Shown here: piece after piece, positions 17,756-26,115 of the stretch
How positions within the stretch are numbered: position 1 is the first letter of the stretch
Layout: each line of letters starts with the position of its first letter
Assembly (NCBI RefSeq): GCF_001625565.1
Contig: NZ_AUXS01000042.1
Span: forward strand, 186,001 to 250,000
Source: Pseudoalteromonas luteoviolacea NCIMB 1944
GTDB lineage: Bacteria; Pseudomonadota; Gammaproteobacteria; Enterobacterales; Alteromonadaceae
Direction: 5' to 3'
DNA: 64,000 bases
Made by a program: the position numbers and the translations under genes
Notes under the pieces: model-generated
The model's database searches: none
What the model saw: the letters and a program-made list of their open reading frames with translations, nothing else
What the model was told of the DNA's origin: nothing

Positions 17756-18472
17756 ATGCGGATCCACTTTATTGTACACGAACATTTTGAAGCGCCCGGC
17801 GCATTTGAAGATTGGGGTAATTCAATAGGCGCGAAGATCAGTTACTCTCGTCTCTATGAGGGACAAGCACTGCCACAGTGTAATGATGATATAGACATGT
17901 TGGTGGTTATGGGAGGGCCGCAAAGCCCAGCGACCAGCGCTTTGGATTGCCCTCATTTTAATGCTCAAGCAGAGCAGGCGGTCATTGCACGCGCTATCAA
18001 AGAAAACAAAATGGTCATCGGTGTTTGCTTAGGCGCGCAATTGATTGGTGAAACGCTAGGCGCAAAATTTGAACCTAGCCCAGAGCGAGAGATTGGTAAA
18101 TTTCCCATAGTCCTGAGCGATGAAGGCTGCGGCCATCCCTTGTTCAATCATTTTTCGCCAAGTATGGAGGTTGGGCATTGGCACAATGATATGCCTGGCT
18201 TAACGGCATCCGCAAAGGTGCTAGCAAGCAGTAGTGGGTGCCCAAGGCAAATTGTTGAGTATCAACCGTTGGTATACGGATTTCAGTGTCATTTGGAGTT
18301 AACCACTGAAGTGGTTGGTATGTTGATAGAGAATGAGGATTTCAGTGATGCAGGTAGTGACCCTTATGTCGAGCCACCTGAGCGCATCATCGCTCATGAC
18401 TACACGCATATGAACAAGATGCTAGCATTGTTCTTAGACAAGCTAGTGGCGCGTTATTTAAGCACTTCATGA
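17756..18472 (+). CDS. Class I glutamine-amidotransferase-like protein
   Basis: 238 residues with a class I glutamine amidotransferase fold. The nucleophile elbow is GVCLGAQLIGE (Cys91) and the downstream GFQCHLEL gives the catalytic His and Glu. It is a stand-alone domain of the GMP-synthase-like type, probably hydrolysing glutamine or gamma-glutamyl compounds. The frame could begin at GTG 17753, but AGGAA before ATG 17756 supports the latter. It diverges from the broken AraC gene, which might have been its regulator. Confidence 0.82.
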   Translation: MRIHFIVHEHFEAPGAFEDWGNSIGAKISYSRLYEGQALPQCNDDIDMLVVMGGPQSPATSALDCPHFNAQAEQAVIARAIKENKMVIGVCLGAQLIGETLGAKFEPSPEREIGKFPIVLSDEGCGHPLFNHFSPSMEVGHWHNDMPGLTASAKVLASSSGCPRQIVEYQPLVYGFQCHLELTTEVVGMLIENEDFSDAGSDPYVEPPERIIAHDYTHMNKMLALFLDKLVARYLSTS

Positions 18473-18561
18473 TCCCGAGTTTGTAGTGCTTAATTATTGT
18501 GGTTCAACGGGTTTAATCGGATTATACTGCGGTTGTTGGTATTTATCGGTAGCGTTATTAA

Positions 18562-19047
18562 ATGGAAAAGTACGAAGAACTATTAGTCTCAATAAGAAAA
18601 GTGATCCGTGCCATTGACTTGCACTCTAAACAGCTCAATAAGTCATCGGGGTTAACGGGTCCTCAACTACTTATTATGCAAGAAATAGCGCGAGTTAAAG
18701 GTGTGACGGCAAGCCAAATTGCCAAAAATGTTAACCTCAGTGCCGCGACCGTGACGAATATACTTGACCGCCTAGAGAGTCGAAATATCGTGGAGCGAGT
18801 GCGTAGTTCTTTGGATAAGCGTCGTGTGAGTTTATTTTTATCCCAGCAGGGAAAAAGTTTACTAATTGATGCACCGCAACCATTGCAAGAGCACTTTATT
18901 CAGAATTTTTGTGAACTAGAAGAGTGGGAGCAATCTTTGTTGTTGTCTTCCATGCAGCGTATCGCAACCATGATGGATGCCAATGAACTTGACGCTGCAC
19001 CGGTGCTTGAAATTGCACCGATGAGCCAAACCGAATCGGGAAAATAA
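18562..19047 (+). CDS. MarR-family transcriptional regulator
   Basis: 161 residues with a central winged helix-turn-helix (about 45-105: VTASQIAKNVNLSAATVTNILDRLESRNIVERV followed by the DKRR wing). The C-terminal tail is longer than usual and acidic. It converges with the BCCT transporter gene with only nine bases between stops, and homologues beside betaine/choline transporters are common, so control of osmolyte genes is plausible. The start is the first ATG after a short spacer; the ribosome-binding site is weak. Confidence 0.85.
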   Translation: MEKYEELLVSIRKVIRAIDLHSKQLNKSSGLTGPQLLIMQEIARVKGVTASQIAKNVNLSAATVTNILDRLESRNIVERVRSSLDKRRVSLFLSQQGKSLLIDAPQPLQEHFIQNFCELEEWEQSLLLSSMQRIATMMDANELDAAPVLEIAPMSQTESGK

Positions 19048-19056
19048 ATAGAAGTG

Positions 19057-21009
19057 CTACTCTCGTAGCACATTCAAAAAGTGGAGGTGCTTTTGGTACT
19101 GTGCTAGCACATCATTGATAATTGCACTTTCTGACCAGCCCATAATGTCATAGTTTTGGCCGCCTTCACTTAAATACACTTCAGCCCGATAGTATGAGTC
19201 GCTATCAGTGATATCATTTTGGGTAAAGTCCGGTTGCAGAGCCTCACTTTTGTATACGCCATAGACAAAGTCATGTTCATCGCCATGATGCACGGTCAAG
19301 ATCACCGCGGCATTGTTCACCTTAACCTCAGCATCCACTTGGTTATTATCAAATTCATCACGGACTTTTTTTAGTGCAGGTTTCACGTCTTTTAGAATAA
19401 ACTTGTCGACCTTGCCTTTAGCTGGTGTCGCGATGAGTAGCGCTAAGCTTTCTTGCCAAGTTTGTTCATCGTTTACCTGGTTATCAAAAGTCATGGGCAT
19501 AGTATGTGTACTGCGTTTGGCGTCATCAATACGCAGTGCACGGATCAGCCCATAACAAGCGACCAGTAATACCAATGAAAAGGGGAGGGCACTGACAATC
19601 GTCAACGTTTGTAGCGCATCTAAACCGCCTGCAAGGCTTAGCGAAGCTGCAACAACACCAACACCGATGGACCAGAACAGGCGTTGCCACAGCGGTGTAT
19701 TGTTATTACCGTTTGAACACAGCATATCAATAACCATAGCCCCAGAATCACATGAAGTAACAAAAAATACCACAATCATAATGATAGATAGACCGATCAA
19801 AAACTCCGACATTGGGAAGTTTTCTAAAAATACAAACAGCGCCACAGCGGAGTTGTTACTCACCATGTCTGATATGCTCGTTTTACTCTGCTCATAAATC
19901 ATCGCCAATGCTGAATTGCCAAAAATGGTCATCCACAACAGGGTAAAAGCGGTTGGAATACAGGTTACGCCAATGACAAACTCACGAATGGTTCGGCCTT
20001 TGGAGATACGAGCGATAAACAACCCGACAAAAGGTGCCCACGCTAGCCACCAACCCCAGTAGAAAATAGTCCAACCGCCTATCCAATCTTTCTTTTCATA
20101 GGCATACAGGTTAAAGGTGGTAGACACAATATCGGATAAATACTCTCCTACATTTTGCACGTAAGCTTGGAGTAGAAATACACTTGGGCCGATAAAGAAA
20201 ATAAGTGCCAGCAATACCACGGCCAATATCATATTGGTTTGCGATAAAATTTTTATTCCTTTATCTAACCCTGTTGCAACAGATACGGACGCCAGTGCAG
20301 TGATGGTGATCATGATGATGACTTGATTTTGTACAGAGACATCAAATGAGAATAAGTAGGCGAGTCCAGCATTGACTTGTGCCGCCCCTAGACCCAGTGA
20401 AGTAGCAACACCAAACACGGTACCGACCACAGCAAAAATATCTACTGCGTGACCAATTCCGCCATGGATCCTATCTCCAATGATAGGGTACAACGCTGAA
20501 CGCAGCGTCAGTGGCAATTTGTGACGGTAGCTAAAGTAAGCCAAAATCATCGCAACAATGGCATAGATGGCCCAAGCGTGAAAACCCCAATGGAAAAAGG
20601 TTATTTTCATGGCCTCTTTAATGGCTTCTAGCGAACCACTCTCTTGCGTTGGTGGCGAAACAAAGTGCATAACAGGTTCAGCGACACCAAAAAACATCAG
20701 CCCGATCCCCATACCGGCGGCAAATAACATAGCCAGCCAAGTTGAGAAGCTGTAGTCAGGATCTGAATGGTCAGGCCCGAGCTTAATCTCACCAAATCGA
20801 GACATACTTAAATACGCGACCAAGCCTAAAATGATGGCGACAGTTAAAACGTAAAACCAACTGCCATTTTGGGTAATAGCTGACTGAGTGATGGAAAATA
20901 ATGAGGAAGCCGCGGATGGGCTTAAAACGGCAAAAATCACCAGCGCTAGTACAACTGCTGAGGAGGTGTAAAAAACGGGGAGATTGAGCAAGGAGTTGTC
21001 TTTTTTCAT
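19057..21009 (-). CDS. BCCT-family betaine/choline/carnitine transporter (BetT-like)
   Basis: 650 residues with twelve membrane helices (about 12-510) and a cytosolic C-terminal extension of about 140 residues, the layout of the proton-coupled BetT subgroup. The family signature is present in helix 8 (FYWGWWLAWAPFVGLFIARISKGRTIREF split across two membrane faces). It imports choline, betaine or a related trimethylammonium solute for osmotic protection. The long tail is known in BetT to tune activity to osmotic stress. The next gene on the same strand upstream is an AblB-like acetyltransferase, another osmolyte-related function. Confidence 0.9.
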   Translation of the reverse strand: MKKDNSLLNLPVFYTSSAVVLALVIFAVLSPSAASSLFSITQSAITQNGSWFYVLTVAIILGLVAYLSMSRFGEIKLGPDHSDPDYSFSTWLAMLFAAGMGIGLMFFGVAEPVMHFVSPPTQESGSLEAIKEAMKITFFHWGFHAWAIYAIVAMILAYFSYRHKLPLTLRSALYPIIGDRIHGGIGHAVDIFAVVGTVFGVATSLGLGAAQVNAGLAYLFSFDVSVQNQVIIMITITALASVSVATGLDKGIKILSQTNMILAVVLLALIFFIGPSVFLLQAYVQNVGEYLSDIVSTTFNLYAYEKKDWIGGWTIFYWGWWLAWAPFVGLFIARISKGRTIREFVIGVTCIPTAFTLLWMTIFGNSALAMIYEQSKTSISDMVSNNSAVALFVFLENFPMSEFLIGLSIIMIVVFFVTSCDSGAMVIDMLCSNGNNNTPLWQRLFWSIGVGVVAASLSLAGGLDALQTLTIVSALPFSLVLLVACYGLIRALRIDDAKRSTHTMPMTFDNQVNDEQTWQESLALLIATPAKGKVDKFILKDVKPALKKVRDEFDNNQVDAEVKVNNAAVILTVHHGDEHDFVYGVYKSEALQPDFTQNDITDSDSYYRAEVYLSEGGQNYDIMGWSESAIINDVLAQYQKHLHFLNVLRE

Positions 21010-21092
21010 AGTGAAACTCTATTAATTAGACTACAAATTATTTTGCTAGTTTAAAGGTGAAAATAACTATGTAAGCAGTGGACTAAATGCGT

Positions 21093-21923
21093 TCAATTGG
21101 CTGCATTTAGATGTTTTGACCAAATATTCACAGATTGAAATTGGTCTTTGATAACAAGTTGATTTGCTAAGCGCCCACCAAAATTAAATTCGTGGCGAGC
21201 CATCACTTTATTCATGGCGTAATCTCCTGAAAGGCAGTGACAGTGTATTTTTGTGGTGTTTGTGTGGCGCAATTGCATGAGCGCAAAGTCCACGAGTGTT
21301 GTGGCCATTCTCTGATTTTTAACAAAGTTTGCTACAACCAGTTCTTGAATGAAGGCACTGTGTGTCGATTTATCGAGCTTGATGTGCACGACTGCAACTA
21401 TATTGTTTAAATACTCGATCACAAAGTAGATATGTTTTGCTCTGATATTTGCCACCACAGCGGCTTCATCATGTTGTTTATTCGAATATGCAGCTCTATT
21501 GTTGGCGAATAACTTTGCGATGTTTCGAGCATCCGCGCTATGAGCTTGGCGTGCCAAGGAGATATTTTGCTCCTCGTTACCCCAGCTTTCAGTGCTAGCA
21601 ATCACGTGATCCAATACGTCATCATATACTTCCCCTTGAGGTTCAATTTGACGCTGGTTTTCTAAGAATTTTGCGACGTATATGGCATCTTCTTTGTTAT
21701 AGAACTTGGGGATTGTCGCTTCTATTTGATAACCATTAGACAATAAAGGCAGAGAGTTGGATTCTTGAACTTTCAGTAGAATCTTAGTTGCGCCGTGTTC
21801 ACTGGCCGTGTGATCTATGTGGCTAAGTGTTTTGTCACAAATATGTTGGGCGAGTACCTCTAATGCCAACAATTTATGTTGATTGTCATTCGGCAATAGT
21901 GGCATTGCTTTGCAAGTGTTCAT
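21093..21923 (-). CDS. AblB-like GNAT acetyltransferase (putative beta-lysine N-acetyltransferase)
   Basis: 276 residues. The first third carries a pattern seen in beta-lysine acetyltransferases (GYQIEATIPKFYNKEDAIYV), and the C-terminal half (about 125-276) is a GNAT acetyl-CoA-binding domain with FIQELVVANFVKNQRMATTL as its motif A. AblB proteins acetylate beta-lysine to the osmolyte N-epsilon-acetyl-beta-lysine, normally next to the lysine 2,3-aminomutase gene ablA. No aminomutase is in the window, so the substrate may differ. The upstream location next to a BCCT transporter fits an osmoprotection setting. Confidence 0.6.
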   Translation of the reverse strand: MNTCKAMPLLPNDNQHKLLALEVLAQHICDKTLSHIDHTASEHGATKILLKVQESNSLPLLSNGYQIEATIPKFYNKEDAIYVAKFLENQRQIEPQGEVYDDVLDHVIASTESWGNEEQNISLARQAHSADARNIAKLFANNRAAYSNKQHDEAAVVANIRAKHIYFVIEYLNNIVAVVHIKLDKSTHSAFIQELVVANFVKNQRMATTLVDFALMQLRHTNTTKIHCHCLSGDYAMNKVMARHEFNFGGRLANQLVIKDQFQSVNIWSKHLNAAN

Positions 21924-22411
21924 GTGACCCTCATTGCCTGTTTTAGTAGGTAGAAACTCTTTTAATTAGAGTTCTAATAATTTGTATTGTAACTTTTTAG
22001 TGTTCACAATTAAAGACGTATTAAACTTCATTACGTGTGACAGGCTTGAAGGGCCCTATTTTTCTGTATTTTTACTTTTTCAAAGTAATTGATAATTGCG
22101 CTTAATATCTCGTTCGTTAATTTATTTACCTTTATAAAACTTACTTTTTATTTTTAGCTGTAATTAATATGGGGCCAATAAAAAGTATACCTGATAAGGG
22201 GAGTAGGCTTGAAAACGGCGGCGCATTAGTGTGTTTAATTGTGGAAAAATCATTCTGATGTTCGGGCTACTTTTACTTCCCTAGATTTGCTCTAAGGAAA
22301 TAAAAGCCCGTTATTTCTTGATTGCAGCAGTAGTTTTATTGAGATAAAACAGAGGTATAAGCAGGTCAGCCTAGAATTAAGGCTGACCATAAAGCAAAGC
22401 GAGCGCCCGTT
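21924..22411. other. Gene-free interval with a hairpin after the fibrinogen-like gene
   Basis: 488 bases, strongly AT-rich, without a convincing ORF. The right edge holds a perfect 9-bp hairpin (22364-22372 with 22380-22388, seven-base loop), a likely 3' end for the fibrinogen-like gene although no T tract follows. The left edge should contain the promoter of the GNAT gene. Nothing else was recognised. Confidence 0.5.
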
Positions 22412-23554
22412 TTATTTTATATAAAAGGCACCCTGTACAGTCGGCGCGCTGGTAGAGCCCGCATCAATGGCATGCAGTGCAGGAAAGCGCTCACTTTCAA
22501 ATGTGATCCCGTTGCCACACTGGGTTACTTGATCACTTTTGCCAACATAAGTGAGGTTCGTGGTCCAAGTTGTCAAACGTGTCGGGTATTGAACTAGACC
22601 GTCAATTGAATAATTATGCCAATTTGATTGCGCGATATCTCGACAGGCAAATTTGTCGCCAACTTTTACTGTGGCAAATGGGTCACCGCCATCCACTCTT
22701 TTGATCACTGTATCGTCAAAGGTGCTTTTCGCTCTAAACAGGGCGTCGCTTCGTCCATCTACGAGCGCAATAATGGCATTGTGGTTTAACTTGGCACTTT
22801 GGGTTAGTCCTGCATGTGACATGCCTTCAAGATTACAGGCGTTAAAATCTGGATAGCTACATTGACCGCCAATACCTGAATACTTTGAGATCAAGGTCCA
22901 ACCGCCACCTTCTGTGGCCATATCACAGTACACATCAAAGTGTGCTTCACCGTCAGTGCCATCTGGATCTATGGTATAGGTGCCACTTTTGCTTGACGGT
23001 TTATTTTGTTTTATCTCTAAACACGATTTTGGATACTGGCCGTTTTCTTCTCTGGTACTGACAAACTCTAAAGCAATCCAGCTTTCGCCCGGATTTGAGA
23101 GTGCTTCATTGAGGTTGTCTGATGACGCAGTGTGGATAAGCTCAATGTAATCGCCTGCATTTAACTCAAGTAAAAAATTACCTTGGTTGGTGGCGTTTTC
23201 AGCGTAGTTTTCAATTCGTGCGTACTCGTAAGAGGTGGCGGAGATATCTGTACCATTGGTCATTATGTAAGTTTTAACTTGGCGTCTTGCAGATGCGCCC
23301 ACACCTGACGTGCGCCAACTGAGCGAATAATTGACACGATAAATCCCGGCGTCTTCTACAAAAAACTTACTCCCTTGCTGGGTAATTTTGACGGAACCAA
23401 TATCTGTATGGTTAAACACATAAGGGGTCGCAGATGGCGTGTTGATATTGGTATTACCTTGATTGTCGATGAATTGTGCAATATTGGTGGCAGCGTAACT
23501 GCTGTAGGAAACGAAAGTGCAGGTGAGCGCGGCAACAAGCGATTTTACATTCAT
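22412..23554 (-). CDS. Secreted C1q-like/fibrinogen-like protein
   Basis: 380 residues with a signal peptide (cleavage near SYA-AT, residue 21). Residues about 25-165 look like a C1q/TNF-type jelly-roll (YRVNYSLSWRT, then GDYIELIHTA). Residues about 175-380 match a fibrinogen-related domain: SCLEIK, the FDVYCDMATEGGGWTLI signature with its Cys, and later paired cysteines. Such domains bind glycans or acetylated sugars in animals; in bacteria they are scattered and poorly studied. The protein is probably exported or surface-bound and used for adhesion or polysaccharide binding. No secretion partner is adjacent. The assignment rests on motif appearance. Confidence 0.65.
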   Translation of the reverse strand: MNVKSLVAALTCTFVSYSSYAATNIAQFIDNQGNTNINTPSATPYVFNHTDIGSVKITQQGSKFFVEDAGIYRVNYSLSWRTSGVGASARRQVKTYIMTNGTDISATSYEYARIENYAENATNQGNFLLELNAGDYIELIHTASSDNLNEALSNPGESWIALEFVSTREENGQYPKSCLEIKQNKPSSKSGTYTIDPDGTDGEAHFDVYCDMATEGGGWTLISKYSGIGGQCSYPDFNACNLEGMSHAGLTQSAKLNHNAIIALVDGRSDALFRAKSTFDDTVIKRVDGGDPFATVKVGDKFACRDIAQSNWHNYSIDGLVQYPTRLTTWTTNLTYVGKSDQVTQCGNGITFESERFPALHAIDAGSTSAPTVQGAFYIK

Positions 23555-23901
23555 AGTGTGTCCTTTGAGATTTATGGGATTATGTAATTTTTTATGGAGG
23601 ATACAGAAATACTTCGTAATACAGTATCAGTAGATGGTTGGATATTCGAGATAGCAACGGATTTTATGAAAAAGATAATAACATTAAATAGTTAGGTTTG
23701 CTTATAAAGGCCATAATAACGCGATTGCGAGCAACGTTTGTTATGAAGTGCTTGCGGGGTTTAGGCCAAAATCTGTATGTGTCTTTACTGAAATAAACAG
23801 TGATAGCTTTAAATCAAAAGTGAGGCTTTGACATGCTTAATACGAGACAAGAATTGTCGAAAGGTCGATAACCTATTTCTGCTTGGTTATCGACCATGTT
23901 T
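23555..23901. other. Gap between the fibrinogen-like gene and the small peptides
   Basis: 347 bases without a recognised gene. It contains a perfect 11-bp inverted repeat, 23863-23873 with 23885-23895, only six bases beyond the stop of the downstream peptide gene. On the peptide strand it is followed by TTT only, so it is a plausible but weak terminator. The promoter for the fibrinogen-like gene should lie in the left part. Confidence 0.5.
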
Positions 23902-24057
23902 TTAGCGTGTGCGGCACACACTTAACACAGTACAAAAGTGTGTGTAGGCCGAATCTCTTGGTTTTCCGCCTGCTACTTCTGGGGTAAATTCTGCAGGTAA
24001 AAACTGGGCATCATTAGTAAGGCGTTTTAAATCTTTTTTGATTAATTGAATTTTCAT
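23902..24057 (-). CDS. Small Gly-Gly leader peptide 1 (candidate RiPP precursor)
   Basis: A 51-codon ORF. ATG 24057 follows AAGGA with a seven-base gap; an in-frame ATG six bases upstream is too close to that site. The N-terminal 31 residues are a charged leader (MKIQLIKKDLKRLTND, then TPEVAGG) ending in a double glycine, the classic cleavage point for peptidase-containing ABC exporters. The remaining 20 residues form a core with two Cys, several Ser/Thr and an RTR end. The leader is clearly related to that of the neighbouring peptide. No modification enzyme or exporter is in the window. Too small for standard gene callers; the function is unknown. Confidence 0.75.
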   Translation of the reverse strand: MKIQLIKKDLKRLTNDAQFLPAEFTPEVAGGKPRDSAYTHFCTVLSVCRTR

Positions 24058-24075
24058 TTTCATTTCCTTGTTTCA

Positions 24076-24246
24076 TTAATGGCAGTAAAAAGTCACCCAA
24101 GTATGGGTGTTGCATTGACCTTTAGTATCACAAAAGTGGCTTGCTGGCGGCAGAGCACCACCGATCTGCGGTGTTACTTTGTCAGAAATAACCACATCGT
24201 TTTTCGTCAGATCTTTGAGTTTGTTTTTCTTAATTGTGAGTTTCAT
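24076..24246 (-). CDS. Small Gly-Gly leader peptide 2 (candidate RiPP precursor)
   Basis: A 56-codon ORF, ATG 24246 preceded by AAGGAA with a ten-base spacer. Residues 1-30 form a leader (MKLTIKKNKLKDLTKND, ending TPQIGG) that aligns with peptide 1 in the lysine-rich opening, the LT pair and the TP-x-(V/I)-x-GG end. The 26-residue core begins ALPPASHFCDTKGQC and ends WVTFYCH: three Cys plus Ser/Thr, typical raw material for thioether or disulfide cross-links. It lies 18 bases upstream of peptide 1 on the same strand, so both are one transcript. Known lanthipeptide-like and Bacteroidales-type precursors have comparable leaders; the class here is not determined. Confidence 0.75.
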   Translation of the reverse strand: MKLTIKKNKLKDLTKNDVVISDKVTPQIGGALPPASHFCDTKGQCNTHTWVTFYCH

Positions 24247-24666
24247 TGTAGAACTTTCCTTATTTTATGTTTCACTGTGAAAAATTGAACCATGTGCGGT
24301 TTTGTTATGGTTCTGTATGAAATTTGTACCCGATGATTTCGAATTAGTCAAATGTCAACTTAGAGGAAAAATACCAGTGACATTATGTCAAGGTGGTTTA
24401 TTGCCAATATAGGTATGACATTCAAGGTTTATCTGGGGCTCTGACTCAAAGTTAAATATCGCAAAGCTATTGTCAGAGCCCGCTTTTAAGTTCATTTATT
24501 TCGCTCATCTGCACAACTTCAAATAGCGCGATCCTGCGACATTATGAACATTGCTAATTGTGGTGGACTTCTTTAAACCTAGCGTCTATTCGAGTGCATA
24601 TATTATGGCTGTTAAGGCGCTAATCTATCTATTTACATCAAACTGATAGACACAGTATTAGGCCAA
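24247..24666. repeat. Peptide-operon upstream region with a 10-bp inverted repeat
   Basis: 420 bases without a recognised gene. It must contain the promoter of the two-peptide operon. A perfect 10-bp inverted repeat, GGGCTCTGAC at 24436-24445 and GTCAGAGCCC at 24472-24481, has a 26-base loop and is followed on the plus strand by GCTTTT. It could be the terminator region of the tautomerase transcript or a regulatory site. Confidence 0.5.
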
Positions 24667-25083
24667 TCAACCTAGGGCTATTGCTTGTCCTATTTGCTCG
24701 TTGGTCATCGCGGTGCCATTGAAGTTCCATGAACCATCCACGGCATGTACGACATTGATGTAGATGTTTTCTTTGGGCTGCCTATACCCAGAAAGTTGAT
24801 GAATGATCTCGGTTACTTCTTTGCCAAAGCCGATTTGAACTGCCCGTTCGGTGAATGCAAATGAGGGCACTTTCCACTCGACCCATACGCCTAAAAACTC
24901 TTCTGCACCTGAAAACGTTGAGTTTTTCGGCAGTGTTTGCACGATGGCCGTGATATTGGGCTTCATCACTTTGTTATCCGTGAGTTCATGCCATTTCAGC
25001 ATTGAATCTGTAATTTTGGCAACAGCCAGTTTGAGTTTTCCTTCAGGCAAAGCGCCTTCTGTGAGTGTCAGTGTAAGTGGCAT
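24667..25083 (-). CDS. Tautomerase-superfamily protein
   Basis: 138 residues beginning Met-Pro, so processing would expose the catalytic N-terminal proline of the tautomerase superfamily. The body shows two beta-alpha-beta units as in the fused tautomerase subgroup (ENIYINVVHAVDGSWNFNG near the C-terminus). Substrate is unknown; relatives act on keto-enol or halogenated acrylate compounds. It diverges from a TetR gene, and the gap carries three operators, so the pair is almost certainly a self-contained induced unit. Confidence 0.7.
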   Translation of the reverse strand: MPLTLTLTEGALPEGKLKLAVAKITDSMLKWHELTDNKVMKPNITAIVQTLPKNSTFSGAEEFLGVWVEWKVPSFAFTERAVQIGFGKEVTEIIHQLSGYRQPKENIYINVVHAVDGSWNFNGTAMTNEQIGQAIALG

Positions 25084-25116
25084 ATATTTTCTCCAATTGA
25101 TTAGGGTTAGTTTAAA

Positions 25117-25190
25117 ATATAGTGATCACTATATAAAACCATAATATAGCGATCGCTATATTGTCAAACGATTTTATAGTGACCGTTATA
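25117..25190. promoter_or_regulatory. Three palindromic TetR operators
   Basis: Three related palindromes in the tautomerase/tetR gap: ATATAGTGATCACTATAT at 25117-25134 (perfect), AATATAGCGATCGCTATATT at 25143-25162 (perfect) and TATAGTGACCGTTATA at 25175-25190 (imperfect). Centres are 27 and 30 bp apart, close to three helical turns, so repressor dimers would sit on one face. The adjacent TetR regulator is the obvious ligand. Confidence 0.85.
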
Positions 25191-25238
25191 TTTCAATTGA
25201 TATAATGATGATTACGCTAAGTAGAGGGGAATTACGTG

Positions 25239-25793
25239 ATGAGTAAAAAAGAGCAAACGCACCAGCGTATTTTGGAGTCAATGCATAAAACTTTTCGCCA
25301 ATATGGCTATGATGGTGCGGGTGTCAACGGGCTTGCAAGCGGTGCAGGTGTCACGTCTGGTGCTTTTTATGCACACTTTGGTTCTAAGCCCAAAGCATTT
25401 CGCGAAGTGGTCACTGGTGGGGTTCGTCAAACAGAGCAGGCAATTCAACATTTTCAAGATATACACGCACAGCAGTGGCTTGATGAGTTTGTAGCATTTT
25501 ATTTAGGGGAAAAAAGATGCAGTGAGCTGAGTGACAGCTGCGCACTGCAAAGCCTGACCCCTGAGGTTTTGCGTTCTGGTGAAGAAACACGGGAAGTGTT
25601 TCAAAATGAATTAACAAAAGTTGTGGAGACCTTTGATCAAGGTAAAGATATGCTGGATGGTGATAATGACACGAATGTTTGGGCAACACTTGCCATGTTG
25701 ATAGGTGGCGTGACTTTGGCTAGAGCCGTAAAGGACCCAGCGCTTGCAGATGAAATCGCCGATGCAGTTCAACAAGCAGTTAAAAAAGTATAA
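25239..25793 (+). CDS. TetR-family transcriptional regulator
   Basis: 184 residues. The N-terminal helix-turn-helix spans about 8-52 (ILESMHKTFRQYGYDGAGVNGLASGAGVTSGAFYAHFGSK split over three helices). The remainder is the ligand-binding helical domain, with a Cys pair in KRCSELSDSC that recalls the YcdC/LfrR-like groups. GAGGGGA lies eight bases before ATG 25239; a GTG three bases upstream is also in frame. It most likely represses itself and the divergent tautomerase through the three palindromes between them. The inducer is unknown. Confidence 0.88.
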   Translation: MSKKEQTHQRILESMHKTFRQYGYDGAGVNGLASGAGVTSGAFYAHFGSKPKAFREVVTGGVRQTEQAIQHFQDIHAQQWLDEFVAFYLGEKRCSELSDSCALQSLTPEVLRSGEETREVFQNELTKVVETFDQGKDMLDGDNDTNVWATLAMLIGGVTLARAVKDPALADEIADAVQQAVKKV

Positions 25794-26115
25794 TTAAACT
25801 CGCTGCTTGTTAGTTGAGTGCGTCGATCACGCACTCAAAATATTAGTCTCAATGAGTGAATAGCTCTTTACAAAGTCGCCGTAGGCCGCTGTTTAATCCC
25901 ATATGGACAATAGATAACATGTCAATTCAGTACAGACTCCGATGATATTTTTAATCCTCTCCTGCAAATAAACATACCTAAATTAGCTTGGGTAATTGTC
26001 CCGATTAATCACAGTTTAAAAAATGCGACATATTAATGTCACACATGCCCCATACACTGTTCCTAAAAATCTGGTCTAGACCAATAAATATTAAACTCAC
26101 TTTCTCGGGGTAAAC
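25794..26115. promoter_or_regulatory. tetR 3' hairpin and TonB-receptor promoter region
   Basis: 322 bases without a gene. A perfect 10-bp stem (25814-25823 with 25829-25838, five-base loop) follows tetR and is probably its 3' end, although the T tract is poor. The right part contains the phosphonate operator at 26072-26083 and the receptor promoter. Confidence 0.6.
26072..26083. promoter_or_regulatory. GntR (PhnR-type) operator before the TonB receptor
   Basis: Perfect 12-bp palindrome TGGTCTAGACCA, 32 bases before the receptor ATG. The same sequence, identical over 17 bases (AATCTGGTCTAGACCAA on the coding strand), occurs before phnW at 35013-35024. This form matches operators used by GntR/UTRA regulators of AEP genes, and such a regulator gene lies in the cluster. 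Confidence 0.85.

Noticed and set aside
24436..24481. Inverted repeat called as a strong terminator
   Set aside because: The loop is 26 bases and the T tract is poor, so it is listed only as a repeat.
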